Below, piece by piece: positions 23,449 through 32,607 of a stretch of DNA of 61,497 nucleotides. The stretch's first letter is position 1. Every line of letters begins with the position of its first letter. The position numbers and the translations under genes were made by a program. The notes beneath the pieces are model-generated. The model ran no database searches. It was not told the origin of the DNA and was given only the letters and a program-made list of their open reading frames with translations. The DNA is taken from positions 1 through 61,497 of IMG/VR virus record IMGVR_UViG_3300030104_001836, one strand, 5' to 3'. This stretch comes from a virus.

Positions 23449-25281
23449 TTATCTTTTTCCATCTGGTTGAACTTCAAATCTTAACGTACCCAAACGCCAA
23501 TCTTCATTTAAATCATCATTATTAACGCCATTGTATCCATCACTTTCTACACGAACAGAAACTTGTCTCCCTCTTGTTCTAGGATTTATTCTTTGCGTTG
23601 ATGTAGAATAATAAAATGGCCCTTTAGTTGTTTGTGTATCACTAGGATAATATCTTGATTTTAAACTAATATTTACATTACCAACTTGGTCTTTAAAATC
23701 TGGTATTAATTTTGTTACAAACATCATATCATCTCCATCTCCAATATCAAAATCACCACTTTCTACAAATGATGTCATAGTAGAACCATCATCATTTTTA
23801 CCACTTTCGTGAATATAAAGAAGTGAATTTTCACCATCATACTCGGTAGCATAAGGTAAAGGATAAGTACCAGAATCGATCCATGTACTTCTATCTAAAC
23901 TTCCAGTATACCACAAGTTTTCTTGATAGTTAAATATAACATATCTATCAACTTGGTTAGATGCAGTTGAACAATAAAACCACATTATTTCACCATAAGC
24001 TGAGTTTGAACCCGCCCACACTTGTTCATATTGTGTTGTATCAATATTATCAAATACAAAATCTTCAACAGTGCAAGGTAATTTTCTTACAGTACCATCA
24101 AATACAAAAAATGACTCACTGCTCATCCAATACGATACACCACCAACATCAATTGCACTATGTGGACTTATAGCTCCACAGTTAGAACCTAGCTGTTGAA
24201 ATCCAAAAACAAATGGTGCTCCAATAAAAGACATACCATGAGCAGATGTATCCGTTAAAATTAATAATTGTCCTCTTGTTCTTATTGCAGTTACTATTTC
24301 ACTACCACCAACTATACGTTGTGAACCAGATGTATTAGTTGCAGTAGGTGTCCAATCTGTTTCGTTATCTTGTGATGACCAACGAATAAACATTGGGTCT
24401 TGTGTTGTACTAGAACCTATGGTTGTTTCTGTTCCAAAACAAATAACGTGTCTATCTGGATTTGATACTAACATAAATTTAGATTTAGTTGGTGCATTGC
24501 TAACTTGTGTGGCAGTATTACTTTCAGTTAAAACACCATCAGATGTATTCCAAATAAATAATTTACCATCAACATCTAGAGCTAATATATCTTCACCCCA
24601 GTTGTCTATCGCCCAGTTTCTTAAAGCTATAATTACTGAGCTTGATGTGTTGGGAGAATCCCAAGTCTGTGCTGAGTTCCATGTTCCTGTTCCCCACCCG
24701 TATCCAGATAAAGCTCTGTCCCTACCTGCTTGAATTTCATATTGTACTGTGCAATTACCCGTAGTTGATACAGCAGAAGAGGCGTTAGTGCCAACATCAA
24801 TAGTATAAGTATTAAGGGTAGGTACTGATTGAATTTCATATTCTCCATTTACTGTAGATGCACCCACTCCTCCTATTGTTGCACTTGTTGCTGATATAGT
24901 TACATAGTCACCTTCATTTGCTCCATGACTACTATGTGTTACTGTAAATATAGAAGAACCATTAGAAGTCGTAAAACAAGATGTAATGTCTGCATCTAAT
25001 CTTGTAGGTGTAGCATCAAAGAAAACACCTTCGTTATAAATATATAATTTTTTATTTGTTCCTAAAGCATCGTAAGCTGTGCCATCTAAAGAGTTCCAAG
25101 CTAATTGTGCTCTAGCAACTCCTATAAATGTAGTTGTAGATATTTTTTCCCAACCACCTATTTTTTCTGGATAGCCATATCTAAATCTTATTTTATCTCC
25201 GTCAGTCCATTTACCTTTAGATGATATGTCAGTATTCTGTTTATCAATTCCCGGTTCAAATTGTATTTTTGTTATTGGCAT
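23449..25281 (-). CDS. Tail nozzle/stabilisation protein (beta-propeller-like)
   Basis: A 610-residue protein starting MPITKIQFEPGIDKQNT. The opening (GxxxxxtdisskGkWxDGDKIRFRYGYPEKIGGWEK) is typical of podovirus nozzle or packaged-DNA stabilisation proteins. Repeated blade-like segments follow (LFIWNTSDG, FMLVSNPDRHVICFG, FIRWSSQDNETDW, YVIFNYQENLWYTGSLDR). Such proteins form the distal tail tube and close the portal channel. It supports the short-tail assignment. Exact family not testable here. Confidence 0.75.
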   Translation of the reverse strand: MPITKIQFEPGIDKQNTDISSKGKWTDGDKIRFRYGYPEKIGGWEKISTTTFIGVARAQLAWNSLDGTAYDALGTNKKLYIYNEGVFFDATPTRLDADITSCFTTSNGSSIFTVTHSSHGANEGDYVTISATSATIGGVGASTVNGEYEIQSVPTLNTYTIDVGTNASSAVSTTGNCTVQYEIQAGRDRALSGYGWGTGTWNSAQTWDSPNTSSSVIIALRNWAIDNWGEDILALDVDGKLFIWNTSDGVLTESNTATQVSNAPTKSKFMLVSNPDRHVICFGTETTIGSSTTQDPMFIRWSSQDNETDWTPTATNTSGSQRIVGGSEIVTAIRTRGQLLILTDTSAHGMSFIGAPFVFGFQQLGSNCGAISPHSAIDVGGVSYWMSSESFFVFDGTVRKLPCTVEDFVFDNIDTTQYEQVWAGSNSAYGEIMWFYCSTASNQVDRYVIFNYQENLWYTGSLDRSTWIDSGTYPLPYATEYDGENSLLYIHESGKNDDGSTMTSFVESGDFDIGDGDDMMFVTKLIPDFKDQVGNVNISLKSRYYPSDTQTTKGPFYYSTSTQRINPRTRGRQVSVRVESDGYNGVNNDDLNEDWRLGTLRFEVQPDGKR

Positions 25282-26339
25282 TATTTACCTGTAGCAATAA
25301 AGAAGTTAACGACACTAAATGGTTGCATTAATGCATTACTAAAATCACTACCAGAACCTAAATTACTACCACTTTGTGTAGTTTCAAAACCACCTGTTGC
25401 ACCTAAACTTCTTGATGATAAACCAGAACCAGAACCAGAACCTATTGCAGTTCTGCCTTGTAAGTCTGGTAAATTAAATGTGCTTGAACCATCTCCAACT
25501 CCATAAGTTGTACTAATAGCTGAAAATAAATCGGAATATGTTGAACGACTTACAGCCTGTGCATTACACAATAAATATCTTTTTGTTGAATCATCTGATT
25601 TAGTTGGCTCAGTTGCAAATCCTGCCATAATAATTCCACCAGTTGGAACTGTATCTTTTATATCTTCCCCACTACCACTAAATAAATTACCTGTAATTGT
25701 TGAAGAAGCAGTTACAGCACCAGTAACATCTAATGCTACTGAAGGACTAGCGTTTAATATACCTACCTTATCTGCTGATCCATCAACAAATAATGCATGA
25801 GCATTACCATTTGATTCTACTCTAAAGTCTACACTAGCAGAGCTTTCATTTATTGTTACATTACCACCATCTAATTCTACAGCACCTGCAACACTTAATG
25901 TTCCTTTACAAACAAGATTATTTATACCAGTTGCAAATACATCTTTAACAAAAGTACCATTACTGTACATTAAAGCATGAGAACCTTGAGTAACTGCTGT
26001 TCCTGTTCCTGTATTTCCTGTAGTTGCTACAGTTAAAGAATAACTACCTGCTGTATTATTAAATACAATATAATTAGATTCAACAGTTGGAAGTAATACA
26101 TTTATATTTCCAGTTAATGTTCCAGTAAATTCTAATACTTTTTGTCTTGTTTCATCTGCTGTTGCATTACTATTAGTTAAAGTTACATTACTTGAACCAG
26201 CTACACTTTTAGAAGAATATCCATAAATAGCTTCATCTATTAAATCAAAATTAACATTTGTTTTATCACCCCAAGTGTTTGCATTTTCACCTGTAGCTTG
26301 TTTTTCTAATCGTAATCGTGTTGTAAATGTTGATGCCAT
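25281..26339 (-). CDS. Tail fibre with phage tail collar domain
   Basis: A 352-residue protein. The N-terminus (TRLRLEKQATGENANTWGD, NVNFDLIDEAIYGY) is related to that of the 568-residue fibre at 34999-36705 and may attach to the same tail site. The middle contains VDFRVESNGNAHALFVDG, shared with two other fibres. The C-terminal part (about 230-340) matches the tail collar domain: VPTGGIIMAGF, YLLCNAQAVSRSTYSDLF, GDGSSTFNLPDLQGRTAIG. Likely receptor-binding or distal fibre part. Confidence 0.8.
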   Translation of the reverse strand: MASTFTTRLRLEKQATGENANTWGDKTNVNFDLIDEAIYGYSSKSVAGSSNVTLTNSNATADETRQKVLEFTGTLTGNINVLLPTVESNYIVFNNTAGSYSLTVATTGNTGTGTAVTQGSHALMYSNGTFVKDVFATGINNLVCKGTLSVAGAVELDGGNVTINESSASVDFRVESNGNAHALFVDGSADKVGILNASPSVALDVTGAVTASSTITGNLFSGSGEDIKDTVPTGGIIMAGFATEPTKSDDSTKRYLLCNAQAVSRSTYSDLFSAISTTYGVGDGSSTFNLPDLQGRTAIGSGSGSGLSSRSLGATGGFETTQSGSNLGSGSDFSNALMQPFSVVNFFIATGK

Positions 26340-26579
26340 TTATACTCCTAAATCTATTTTATTCATTAATCCTTGTATAGGAAAACTTTCAAATTCTACA
26401 CAATATGCACTCATATTTGTTGCTAATTTATATTCTGTAGATTTGTTATTGTATGCTTCATGCATTTCATATTTTGCTATTTCACAATCTTCTTCATTTG
26501 CATATATAAATCCATTATATTTAACTGAAGGTGCATTTGGCATAGAAAATAATACTAACATAAACCAAACCTTTATCAT
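26340..26579 (-). CDS. Small exported protein
   Basis: A 79-residue protein with an N-terminal hydrophobic signal-like segment (MIKVWFMLVLFSMPNAPS) and a short mature part with two cysteines (DCEIAKYEM, SAYCVEFESFP). Probably secreted to the periplasm; no family recognised. It lies directly after a membrane-anchored coiled-coil gene, with adjoining stop and start. Confidence 0.6.
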   Translation of the reverse strand: MIKVWFMLVLFSMPNAPSVKYNGFIYANEEDCEIAKYEMHEAYNNKSTEYKLATNMSAYCVEFESFPIQGLMNKIDLGV

Positions 26580-27122
26580 TTATCCCCCTAAAGGATTACT
26601 ATTTAATGTTTTAACTTCTTCAATTAAAACATTTTGTAATTCATTTTCTTTTTTAACAATAGCTACATCCTTGCTAAGTTCTTCTATATCCTCTTCTAAT
26701 TCCCAAGCATATTCTTCTAATTCTTTTAAAGGTTTGCGTAATTTTTTATCTAGATCATCTATATCATCATTAGATGCTGTTTCTGCTAATACAGATTGAA
26801 TAACCTTTATATCTTTAATTATATCTTGAGAAAGAGCTTTAAAATCATTGCTATTACCTGCAATGTCATTTCTTAAATTATCTAATACATCATTATCCAT
26901 ATTAATAATTGTTGTTTCTAATTCTTTTAGTTTTACATTAATATCACTAATAGAATTGTTAACATTAGATAAATCAACAGTTTCATTAATAACAGCTTTA
27001 CGATTATCTAATTCGTCTATTTTTGCCATTACTTTACCGTATTGTACAAATCCTGCTCCAATAGCTCCTACTACCCCTAAAAGTGCCGCTACTGAACTTA
27101 ATTTAGTTACCATGTTACTCAT
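26580..27122 (-). CDS. Membrane-anchored long coiled-coil protein
   Basis: A 180-residue protein with an N-terminal membrane helix (LSSVAALLGVVGAIGAGFV) and about 150 residues of heptad-like acidic coiled coil (NSISDINVKLKELETTI, WELEEDIEELSKDVAIVK). The layout resembles inner-membrane spanin-type or envelope-spanning phage proteins. Overlaps the upstream gene by ATGA. Confidence 0.65.
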   Translation of the reverse strand: MSNMVTKLSSVAALLGVVGAIGAGFVQYGKVMAKIDELDNRKAVINETVDLSNVNNSISDINVKLKELETTIINMDNDVLDNLRNDIAGNSNDFKALSQDIIKDIKVIQSVLAETASNDDIDDLDKKLRKPLKELEEYAWELEEDIEELSKDVAIVKKENELQNVLIEEVKTLNSNPLGG

Positions 27123-28930
27123 TGTTTTAATGCCTCCAACTCAGCTAATAATTGTCTTTTCTTTGTGTTAATTTTTTGTAAATTTTGTTTATGTATTTCT
27201 ACAGGATCATTATTTACATAACTATTAAGACTTACAGTTGTGTAAATATCTTTTGAATAAACGCCTAAATCTATTTGATTAAAAAAATCTAGATTAGTAT
27301 TTGTATAAATATCTTTTGATTTATAAAAATCAGTTTTGAGATAGGCGTTTAAAGTATTGTTATTAAAAAATATATCCTCTTTCGATAAGTTTTTATTTGT
27401 TTCTTTTGTTATTTTAGCTATTTGTTTTGCTACTTTCTTTAAATTTTGTTTTAATTTTTTTTCTACATTTGCAACATCTGTAACAATCCTGTCTTCGGTG
27501 TCCAATTTTCTGTCTTCCGATTGTATATCTTCTTGCTCTCCACTTTCTTCTGTTGATACTTCAGATTCCTCAGTTCCTTTGCTATCGGATTCCTTTTCTT
27601 CAGATTCTTTTTGTGTTTTATTATTTGATTCATTACTTGCTACTTGTTTTTCTTCTTCTATAGATTCTGTTTTACTAGGCTCTTCCATTGCCTCTTCTTT
27701 ATCTTCAATAACCTCTGGTACGCTTTCTTCCTTCGTTGCGACTTCTTCCATTGGTTCTTCAAACTCATCAAAAGATTCCTCAGTAAGTTCGTCATTGAAC
27801 TCCTCCTCAGTTATCTCTTCAAAAAACTCTTCGGCTGTTATGCCTTCTTCTTCTAGAAACTGTTCAAATTCTTCTTCCATTCCAGTTTCTTCTATAAAAC
27901 TTGTAAACTCCTCCTCAAACTCCTCTGTAAATAATTCCTCCGTCATCATTGGAGGTTCTTCCATAAACTCTTCTTCAAAAAATACTTCTTCCATTGAAGG
28001 CATATCTTCTGTGTTAAAATCTTCAAACATTGGTGGTTCTTCAAACACATCCATGTCAAAATCTATTGTTTCTAATTCCTCCTCGAAATAAAAATCATCG
28101 TTAAAACCTTCATCTATAATGACATATTCATCTTCAAAAGAATACTCATCTTCCCAAGTGTACTCTTCTTCTTCCCAAGTATATTCATCTTCCCAAACAT
28201 ACTCATCATTATTCCAATCAAAATCTTCTGGTAAATCTTCTACTATATCAATAATATCTTGGTCAATATCATCTATAACATCTTGCGTTTCTTCATTAAT
28301 AGGTGGTATATATTGATAACCTATATTTAGTGAAACATTATCTACATCTGGCCCACGATGAGAGCCATCATAAGTTGTACCTGCCGTTTCATTATATACT
28401 TCTGCTCTAATTGTAAAATCTGTTTGTGTATTTGAGCCTTGAGTATAAACATTTGTATAATTTGTAAATGTACCCCCATTCATTGACCTATTAGGATGAT
28501 GGTCATTTATTTCTCTAACTTGTGTAGATACTGAGCCATCAGAAGAAGTAACAGTTTGTTTAAGGGTAAATGTGTTTTCAATACTGTTCCAAAACCATAC
28601 ATCTGCCGACATAGTTGAGGTAAAGCCTTGGTTTATTTCTGGTTGTGTTAAATGACCATCACCAACTAAATCTACATCTTGATATACATTATCCTCTTCG
28701 TGTCCTTCAAATGCTAATACACCACCAGTATCATCCATACCTGTTTGATATGGAAATCCATTCCAAGCACCATGAGTATGAATACCATCGTCACCACTTG
28801 TTGACCAACCAGTTGTAGTTGTAGTGTTGCCTGTTCCAAAAGTAGAATTTGTAAGTATGTTTCCTGTATTTATTGTTTCTGCATTAATACTAAAACTAAA
28901 CAATAGTAAAGCAATTAAATACCTTATCAT
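27119..28930 (-). CDS. Exported protein with very acidic repeat region
   Basis: A 603-residue protein. Signal peptide MIRYLIALLLFSFSINAE is followed by a beta-rich lectin-like domain to about residue 205 (GNILTNSTFGTGNTTTTTGW, FEGHEEDNVYQDVDLVGDG). Residues about 210-460 are extremely rich in Glu/Asp, including WEDEYTWEEEEYTWEDEY repeats. A basic helical segment (VEKKLKQNLKKVAKQIAKI) and a C-terminal coiled coil end it. It could be a secreted or envelope-associated protein, or a virion protein with an export signal. Function unknown. Confidence 0.7.
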   Translation of the reverse strand: MIRYLIALLLFSFSINAETINTGNILTNSTFGTGNTTTTTGWSTSGDDGIHTHGAWNGFPYQTGMDDTGGVLAFEGHEEDNVYQDVDLVGDGHLTQPEINQGFTSTMSADVWFWNSIENTFTLKQTVTSSDGSVSTQVREINDHHPNRSMNGGTFTNYTNVYTQGSNTQTDFTIRAEVYNETAGTTYDGSHRGPDVDNVSLNIGYQYIPPINEETQDVIDDIDQDIIDIVEDLPEDFDWNNDEYVWEDEYTWEEEEYTWEDEYSFEDEYVIIDEGFNDDFYFEEELETIDFDMDVFEEPPMFEDFNTEDMPSMEEVFFEEEFMEEPPMMTEELFTEEFEEEFTSFIEETGMEEEFEQFLEEEGITAEEFFEEITEEEFNDELTEESFDEFEEPMEEVATKEESVPEVIEDKEEAMEEPSKTESIEEEKQVASNESNNKTQKESEEKESDSKGTEESEVSTEESGEQEDIQSEDRKLDTEDRIVTDVANVEKKLKQNLKKVAKQIAKITKETNKNLSKEDIFFNNNTLNAYLKTDFYKSKDIYTNTNLDFFNQIDLGVYSKDIYTTVSLNSYVNNDPVEIHKQNLQKINTKKRQLLAELEALKQ

Positions 28931-29004
28931 TATATATCTAATGCTATAATAATTAATCCACCTGCAATACTAATTGCGTATGCCATTACTACTATTTCAA
29001 TCAT
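28930..29004 (-). CDS. 24-residue membrane micropeptide
   Basis: MIEIVVMAYAISIAGGLIII followed by ALDI: a single hydrophobic helix. The start lies within the last codons of the upstream exported-protein gene, and the TAA overlaps the next ATG (TAATG). It fills exactly the gap between two genes. There is no Shine-Dalgarno, so translation would depend on coupling. Confidence 0.45.
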   Translation of the reverse strand: MIEIVVMAYAISIAGGLIIIALDI

Positions 29005-29776
29005 GTACTTGTATAGAAGGTTTTATTACAATTTTTTTGTTTTCTTCTATCTTTTTAAGTCTTTCTTCTTCTTTTTTTGCTTCTTCTTCTAATCGTTGTT
29101 TTTCTGCTTTTTCTTTTTCTAATCTTTCTGCTTCTAATCTAGCTAATTCTTTAGCTTCTTCTTTTAATATTCTTTGATCTATTTTAGCTATAGCTTCTGA
29201 TTTTGCTAAAAACTCTTCATAGTCTGGTCTAAGTTCTGGGTATTTATCCCACATTTCTTGTGCGTTTTTTCCTATTTTACCGTTCCACGGACAAGGAGAA
29301 CCTGCTGATTCCATAGCAGAATGAACACGAGGATCTTGACACAAAATTGACACAGCCGCAACTTTCATACCGTAGTCATATAGTACCTTTGATAGCTTTA
29401 TGCGTTCACAATTTAAATCTCTGACATGTTTTCCCATTGAAGCACCTACACCTAGTGTACTAATACTTCCACTTACACCCATGCTACATACATCTTGACT
29501 CATACTTGAGAAAGATGGAGCATTAGCTGAGTTTACAGGTATGGAACTCCCATTTGAAGTGGTCGAGTTTGATGTCGTGTTTGTCGTGGTTGTGGTATTT
29601 GTTTGCCCATCGTTATTATTAGTCGTTGTTGCTGTATAGCCACCTGTAATTTGCGTATTACTGCCAGAAGTATTTGTTTGGTCATTGTCATCATTTGTTG
29701 AATCTCCATATACTGGTACACTTATACAAAGTATAAAAGTTAATAAAAATGCTAATAGTAAATTATCTTTCATCAT
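28997..29776 (-). CDS. Exported protein with C-terminal coiled coil
   Basis: A 259-residue protein with a clear signal peptide (MMKDNLLLAFLLTFILCISV, cut after about VYG). A Thr/Asn-rich linker follows, then a Cys-containing domain (SQDVCSMGVSGSISTLGVGA, LNCERIKLSKVLYDYGMKV, SILCQDPRVHSAM, GSPCPWNGKIGKNAQEMW), and a long charged coiled coil (LEAERLEKEKAEKQRLEEE). I place the start at 29776 rather than the upstream TTG (29809) because the signal peptide begins there. Four to five cysteines suggest periplasmic disulfides. Role unknown. Confidence 0.7.
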   Translation of the reverse strand: MMKDNLLLAFLLTFILCISVPVYGDSTNDDNDQTNTSGSNTQITGGYTATTTNNNDGQTNTTTTTNTTSNSTTSNGSSIPVNSANAPSFSSMSQDVCSMGVSGSISTLGVGASMGKHVRDLNCERIKLSKVLYDYGMKVAAVSILCQDPRVHSAMESAGSPCPWNGKIGKNAQEMWDKYPELRPDYEEFLAKSEAIAKIDQRILKEEAKELARLEAERLEKEKAEKQRLEEEAKKEEERLKKIEENKKIVIKPSIQVHD

Positions 29777-29798
29777 ATTGATCCGTGTCCTAGTGGCA

Positions 29799-31319
29799 TT
29801 ATCCCTCAAGCGTAGTTACTCTTGCTTCAAGAGATTCTATTTTTGCCATAGCTTCTTGTAATGCTTTAATTGCTTTCATGTAGAGTATAGAATACTTTAC
29901 TTCTTTTTTCTTTTGTCCTGCTGTAAAATTATCTTCACTATCAATACTTCCAAAATCTGAATGTAAAGCAACATCTTCTTTTTCTGGTTTATTTTCTTCA
30001 ACTAAACCATTCATATTAGATGCTTCTAGTTCTTGAGCTATAACTCCAAGATGATAAGGAGTGTTTTCTGCACCATCTCTATTTACATATTTTTTTAATT
30101 TATATTTTCTAATCTTTAATGCTTTAATATCATCCCATTGAGAACTAGCATCATCAATATCTTGTTTAACTCTGCTATCTGAAATTGAGCCATAGTTATT
30201 ATTTGTATTAGCAACATTACCAGAGTCTTTAACTTGGAATACCATTCCACCACCATTACGACCTTGTATTAAAGAAAAACTATTATTACTTGTATCTCTT
30301 GAACACATAAAATTCATAACTGTTGAATCATAGTTTGTGCTTAGTGAATTAAAATGTCCTACTATTGCATTTTGTCCATCTGCTCTACGAACTGCTAAAC
30401 TTGCTTCATTTGTAAAATTAGCAGATGCACCACCAGTACCAAGATTAATGTCTCCATCTGAAAAAAGTCTAAATCTGTCACCGCCAGCAGTGCTAAGTTT
30501 TAACATATTATCACTATGGTTATAATCAATTACACCTGCCGCATTATCTCCACTATCTCCAAATGCAATTCTTCCTATACCATTTGTAGCACTTAAAATA
30601 CTTAATCCTGCGTTTGCACTATTTTCTAAAACTAATTCATCTGCATCGCCACTTACTGATGCACCACTATCGGCAGTCCTAATATGAAGACCTGTTCCTA
30701 AATCTGGAGTTGTGACCATGCCTACTCTATTATTACCACCATCAATAAAAAACATATGTGTATTACCATTAGACTCTACTCTAAAGTCAACATCAGCACT
30801 ACTTTCATTAAATACTTGAGCACCATCTGGGTCTGTACCAAATCCGTTTGCAGTTCCACTATTCGTAATAGTTGCACCAGAATCTATTGTTAAAGTTGAA
30901 CCAGATAAAACATTCATTGCATTTGCTGAGAATTTAAAATCATCTGCACCTGCTATTTTAACATCTATCTGGTCATCTGTACTTGCGTGAAGGCTTGTGT
31001 CACCATCAGCATCTAAAATTAGTTCTGTACCATTTAAGTCTGAGTCTAATGGCCCACCTACTGCACCAGATATTTCTACAATAAATATAGAAGCACCACT
31101 TGCAGGGGCTGTACTAAAAGTTATTTGTGTACCACCCGTAGCTAAAGTATAATCCGTGCCGGGTTTTTGAATAACACCATCATGTGATACTAGAAGCTGT
31201 GCCGGTGAACCAACTTGTGTGCCTAAACTAAATGTGGTGTTAGACCCATTATAGGTGTTGCCACTCGTATCTAAGACACTAAATGTGCCACTCTCTATTG
31301 ATTTTCCTATGTATGCCAT
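29799..31319 (-). CDS. Tail fibre/spike with S74 intramolecular chaperone
   Basis: A 506-residue protein. The N-terminus (MAYIGKSIESGTF ... YNGSNTTFSLGTQVGSP) is a fibre attachment-type domain related to that of 33232-34638. The middle contains VDFRVESNGNTHMFFIDGG. The C-terminus, from about residue 378, has SDSRVKQDI, LKIRKYKLKKY and YHLGVIAQELEA, typical of the peptidase S74 chaperone that trimerises the fibre and then cleaves itself off, followed by a terminal coiled coil (AMAKIESLEARVTTLEG). Likely host recognition. Confidence 0.85.
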   Translation of the reverse strand: MAYIGKSIESGTFSVLDTSGNTYNGSNTTFSLGTQVGSPAQLLVSHDGVIQKPGTDYTLATGGTQITFSTAPASGASIFIVEISGAVGGPLDSDLNGTELILDADGDTSLHASTDDQIDVKIAGADDFKFSANAMNVLSGSTLTIDSGATITNSGTANGFGTDPDGAQVFNESSADVDFRVESNGNTHMFFIDGGNNRVGMVTTPDLGTGLHIRTADSGASVSGDADELVLENSANAGLSILSATNGIGRIAFGDSGDNAAGVIDYNHSDNMLKLSTAGGDRFRLFSDGDINLGTGGASANFTNEASLAVRRADGQNAIVGHFNSLSTNYDSTVMNFMCSRDTSNNSFSLIQGRNGGGMVFQVKDSGNVANTNNNYGSISDSRVKQDIDDASSQWDDIKALKIRKYKLKKYVNRDGAENTPYHLGVIAQELEASNMNGLVEENKPEKEDVALHSDFGSIDSEDNFTAGQKKKEVKYSILYMKAIKALQEAMAKIESLEARVTTLEG

Positions 31320-31322
31320 GTT

Positions 31323-31652
31323 TTATTCCTTTGGATTGTCACTACGAACTTTATCGCAATGGTCTTTATAAATTGTTGTGCCATTCTTTTGGTCTTTATA
31401 AATCATTTCCAGTTGATCCTCGAAGGGTAAGTATTCTGTTTGTCTTTTCGCATCTATGGTTGCGGTATTTTCTAAAGTTGTTGCTTGAGAAGATAATGCG
31501 TTTAGTTGTGCATCTGTAGGTTTAGGTTTATCAGAAGTATACCACTCATTAATAGTTTCAACTCCTTTCTCATCCTTTTCAATTTCAACGTCATCTTGTA
31601 AACTTACTTTTCTTCCAAGGTATGCTTCAATTTTATATCTTAAATGTGCCAT
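31323..31652 (-). CDS. Tail-fibre assembly protein, copy 2 (Phage_tail_APC-like)
   Basis: A 109-residue protein. Features: KPKPTDAQLNALSS in the middle, then an R..YLPFEDQLEMIYKD segment and a final helix ending DNPKE, the pattern of the small phage tail assembly chaperone family. It is a paralogue of 32287-32607 (KPTDSQLNVF, GEQLDEIYKDI, DNPKE) and lies directly after a C1q-like protein, just as that copy does. Confidence 0.7.
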   Translation of the reverse strand: MAHLRYKIEAYLGRKVSLQDDVEIEKDEKGVETINEWYTSDKPKPTDAQLNALSSQATTLENTATIDAKRQTEYLPFEDQLEMIYKDQKNGTTIYKDHCDKVRSDNPKE

Positions 31653-31653
31653 T

Positions 31654-32283
31654 TTATAATCCTGCTATTCTAAATCCTATAAAGTTACTACCTTCAATAT
31701 TCTCTCGTCTTACTTGACCTGCACCAGTTGATGTTTCTGCGTGAGCAAATGCTTCTACATAATCATCAGCATCCAAATCTAAAATACATGAAATTTGTTG
31801 GGTCATTGTCCTACCATTATTATTATCTAAATTTGTTCTTTGTTTAGAGGCTGTTGTGCCATTTTTTTTAATTTTTAATCCCGCAATAGTAAGTGTACCT
31901 GCACCCGCATTTGTATCAACATAAGCACTAGCAAAAATAAAATATTTTCCCGCTACACCCGGTGTAAAACGATAATTTGTATCTTTGTCATAACAACCAT
32001 CTGAATCAAAAATTTCTGTTTCATATTGTACTTTAACATCCCCACCACCAGATAAACTTTGGTCTGCACTATCTTTGTAAGCAGAAAATGCAGGAGTATT
32101 TTGTATGTGTTTTATGTCTATTCTCTTTAATGTGCCTGCATCTGATATTATTATTTCATCATCACTTGCGGGCTGTGCTGCTAAAGCTGTCGTGCCTGTA
32201 ATACTACCCACTGCAAAGCCTCCATTAGATGTGCCTACAGTTCCTGTTATCATATTTGCTACGTCTACTTTACTTAGTGCCAT
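31654..32283 (-). CDS. C1q/TNF-like fibre-tip protein, copy 2
   Basis: A 209-residue protein. It contains TTALAAQPASDDEIIISDAG and LKRIDIKHI, then a C1q-like jelly-roll pattern: YRFTPGVAGKYFIFASAYVD, a hydrophobic strand, and ADDYVEAFAHAETSTGAGQV near the end with FIGFRIAGL. It is a close paralogue of 32608-33228. These are probably alternative or layered receptor-binding tips, inferred from the fibre cluster context. Confidence 0.7.
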   Translation of the reverse strand: MALSKVDVANMITGTVGTSNGGFAVGSITGTTALAAQPASDDEIIISDAGTLKRIDIKHIQNTPAFSAYKDSADQSLSGGGDVKVQYETEIFDSDGCYDKDTNYRFTPGVAGKYFIFASAYVDTNAGAGTLTIAGLKIKKNGTTASKQRTNLDNNNGRTMTQQISCILDLDADDYVEAFAHAETSTGAGQVRRENIEGSNFIGFRIAGL

Positions 32284-32286
32284 GTT

Positions 32287-32607
32287 TTACTCCTTTGGAT
32301 TGTCATCTTTAATTTTTTTGATGCGAGCTTTCCAAGCGTCAATATCCTTATATATCTCATCGAGCTGTTCACCAATATCGCCATAAGCGACTTTACGAGT
32401 ATTTCGTACTACTTGATTTTTTTCTTCTTTATCTGAATCAAAAACATTTAATTGACTGTCGGTTGGTTTTGTTACACCAGAAACATTCCATGTTTTTATG
32501 TAATCACCAGAACCATCATTTTGTAATAAAAATGATTTGTTGTTTATCTCATCTCTCCAAACTTTACCTTTTGATTCTAAATATAATTTTATTTTAGTTG
32601 ATAACAT
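32287..32607 (-). CDS. Tail-fibre assembly protein, copy 1 (Phage_tail_APC-like)
   Basis: A 106-residue protein with TKPTDSQLNVFDSD, YGDIGEQLDEIYKDIDAWK and the final IKKIKDDNPKE. It follows a C1q-like gene with 0-3 bp spacing. Paralogue of 31323-31652. In other phages this family helps fibre assembly; here that is by family resemblance. Confidence 0.7.
   Translation of the reverse strand: MLSTKIKLYLESKGKVWRDEINNKSFLLQNDGSGDYIKTWNVSGVTKPTDSQLNVFDSDKEEKNQVVRNTRKVAYGDIGEQLDEIYKDIDAWKARIKKIKDDNPKE

Noticed and set aside
27357-28091. 244-codon plus-strand frame, Ser-rich
   Set aside because: It is the antisense shadow of the Glu-rich part of 27119-28930: Glu codons read as Ser/Phe on the opposite strand. 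No ribosome-binding site and low-complexity product.
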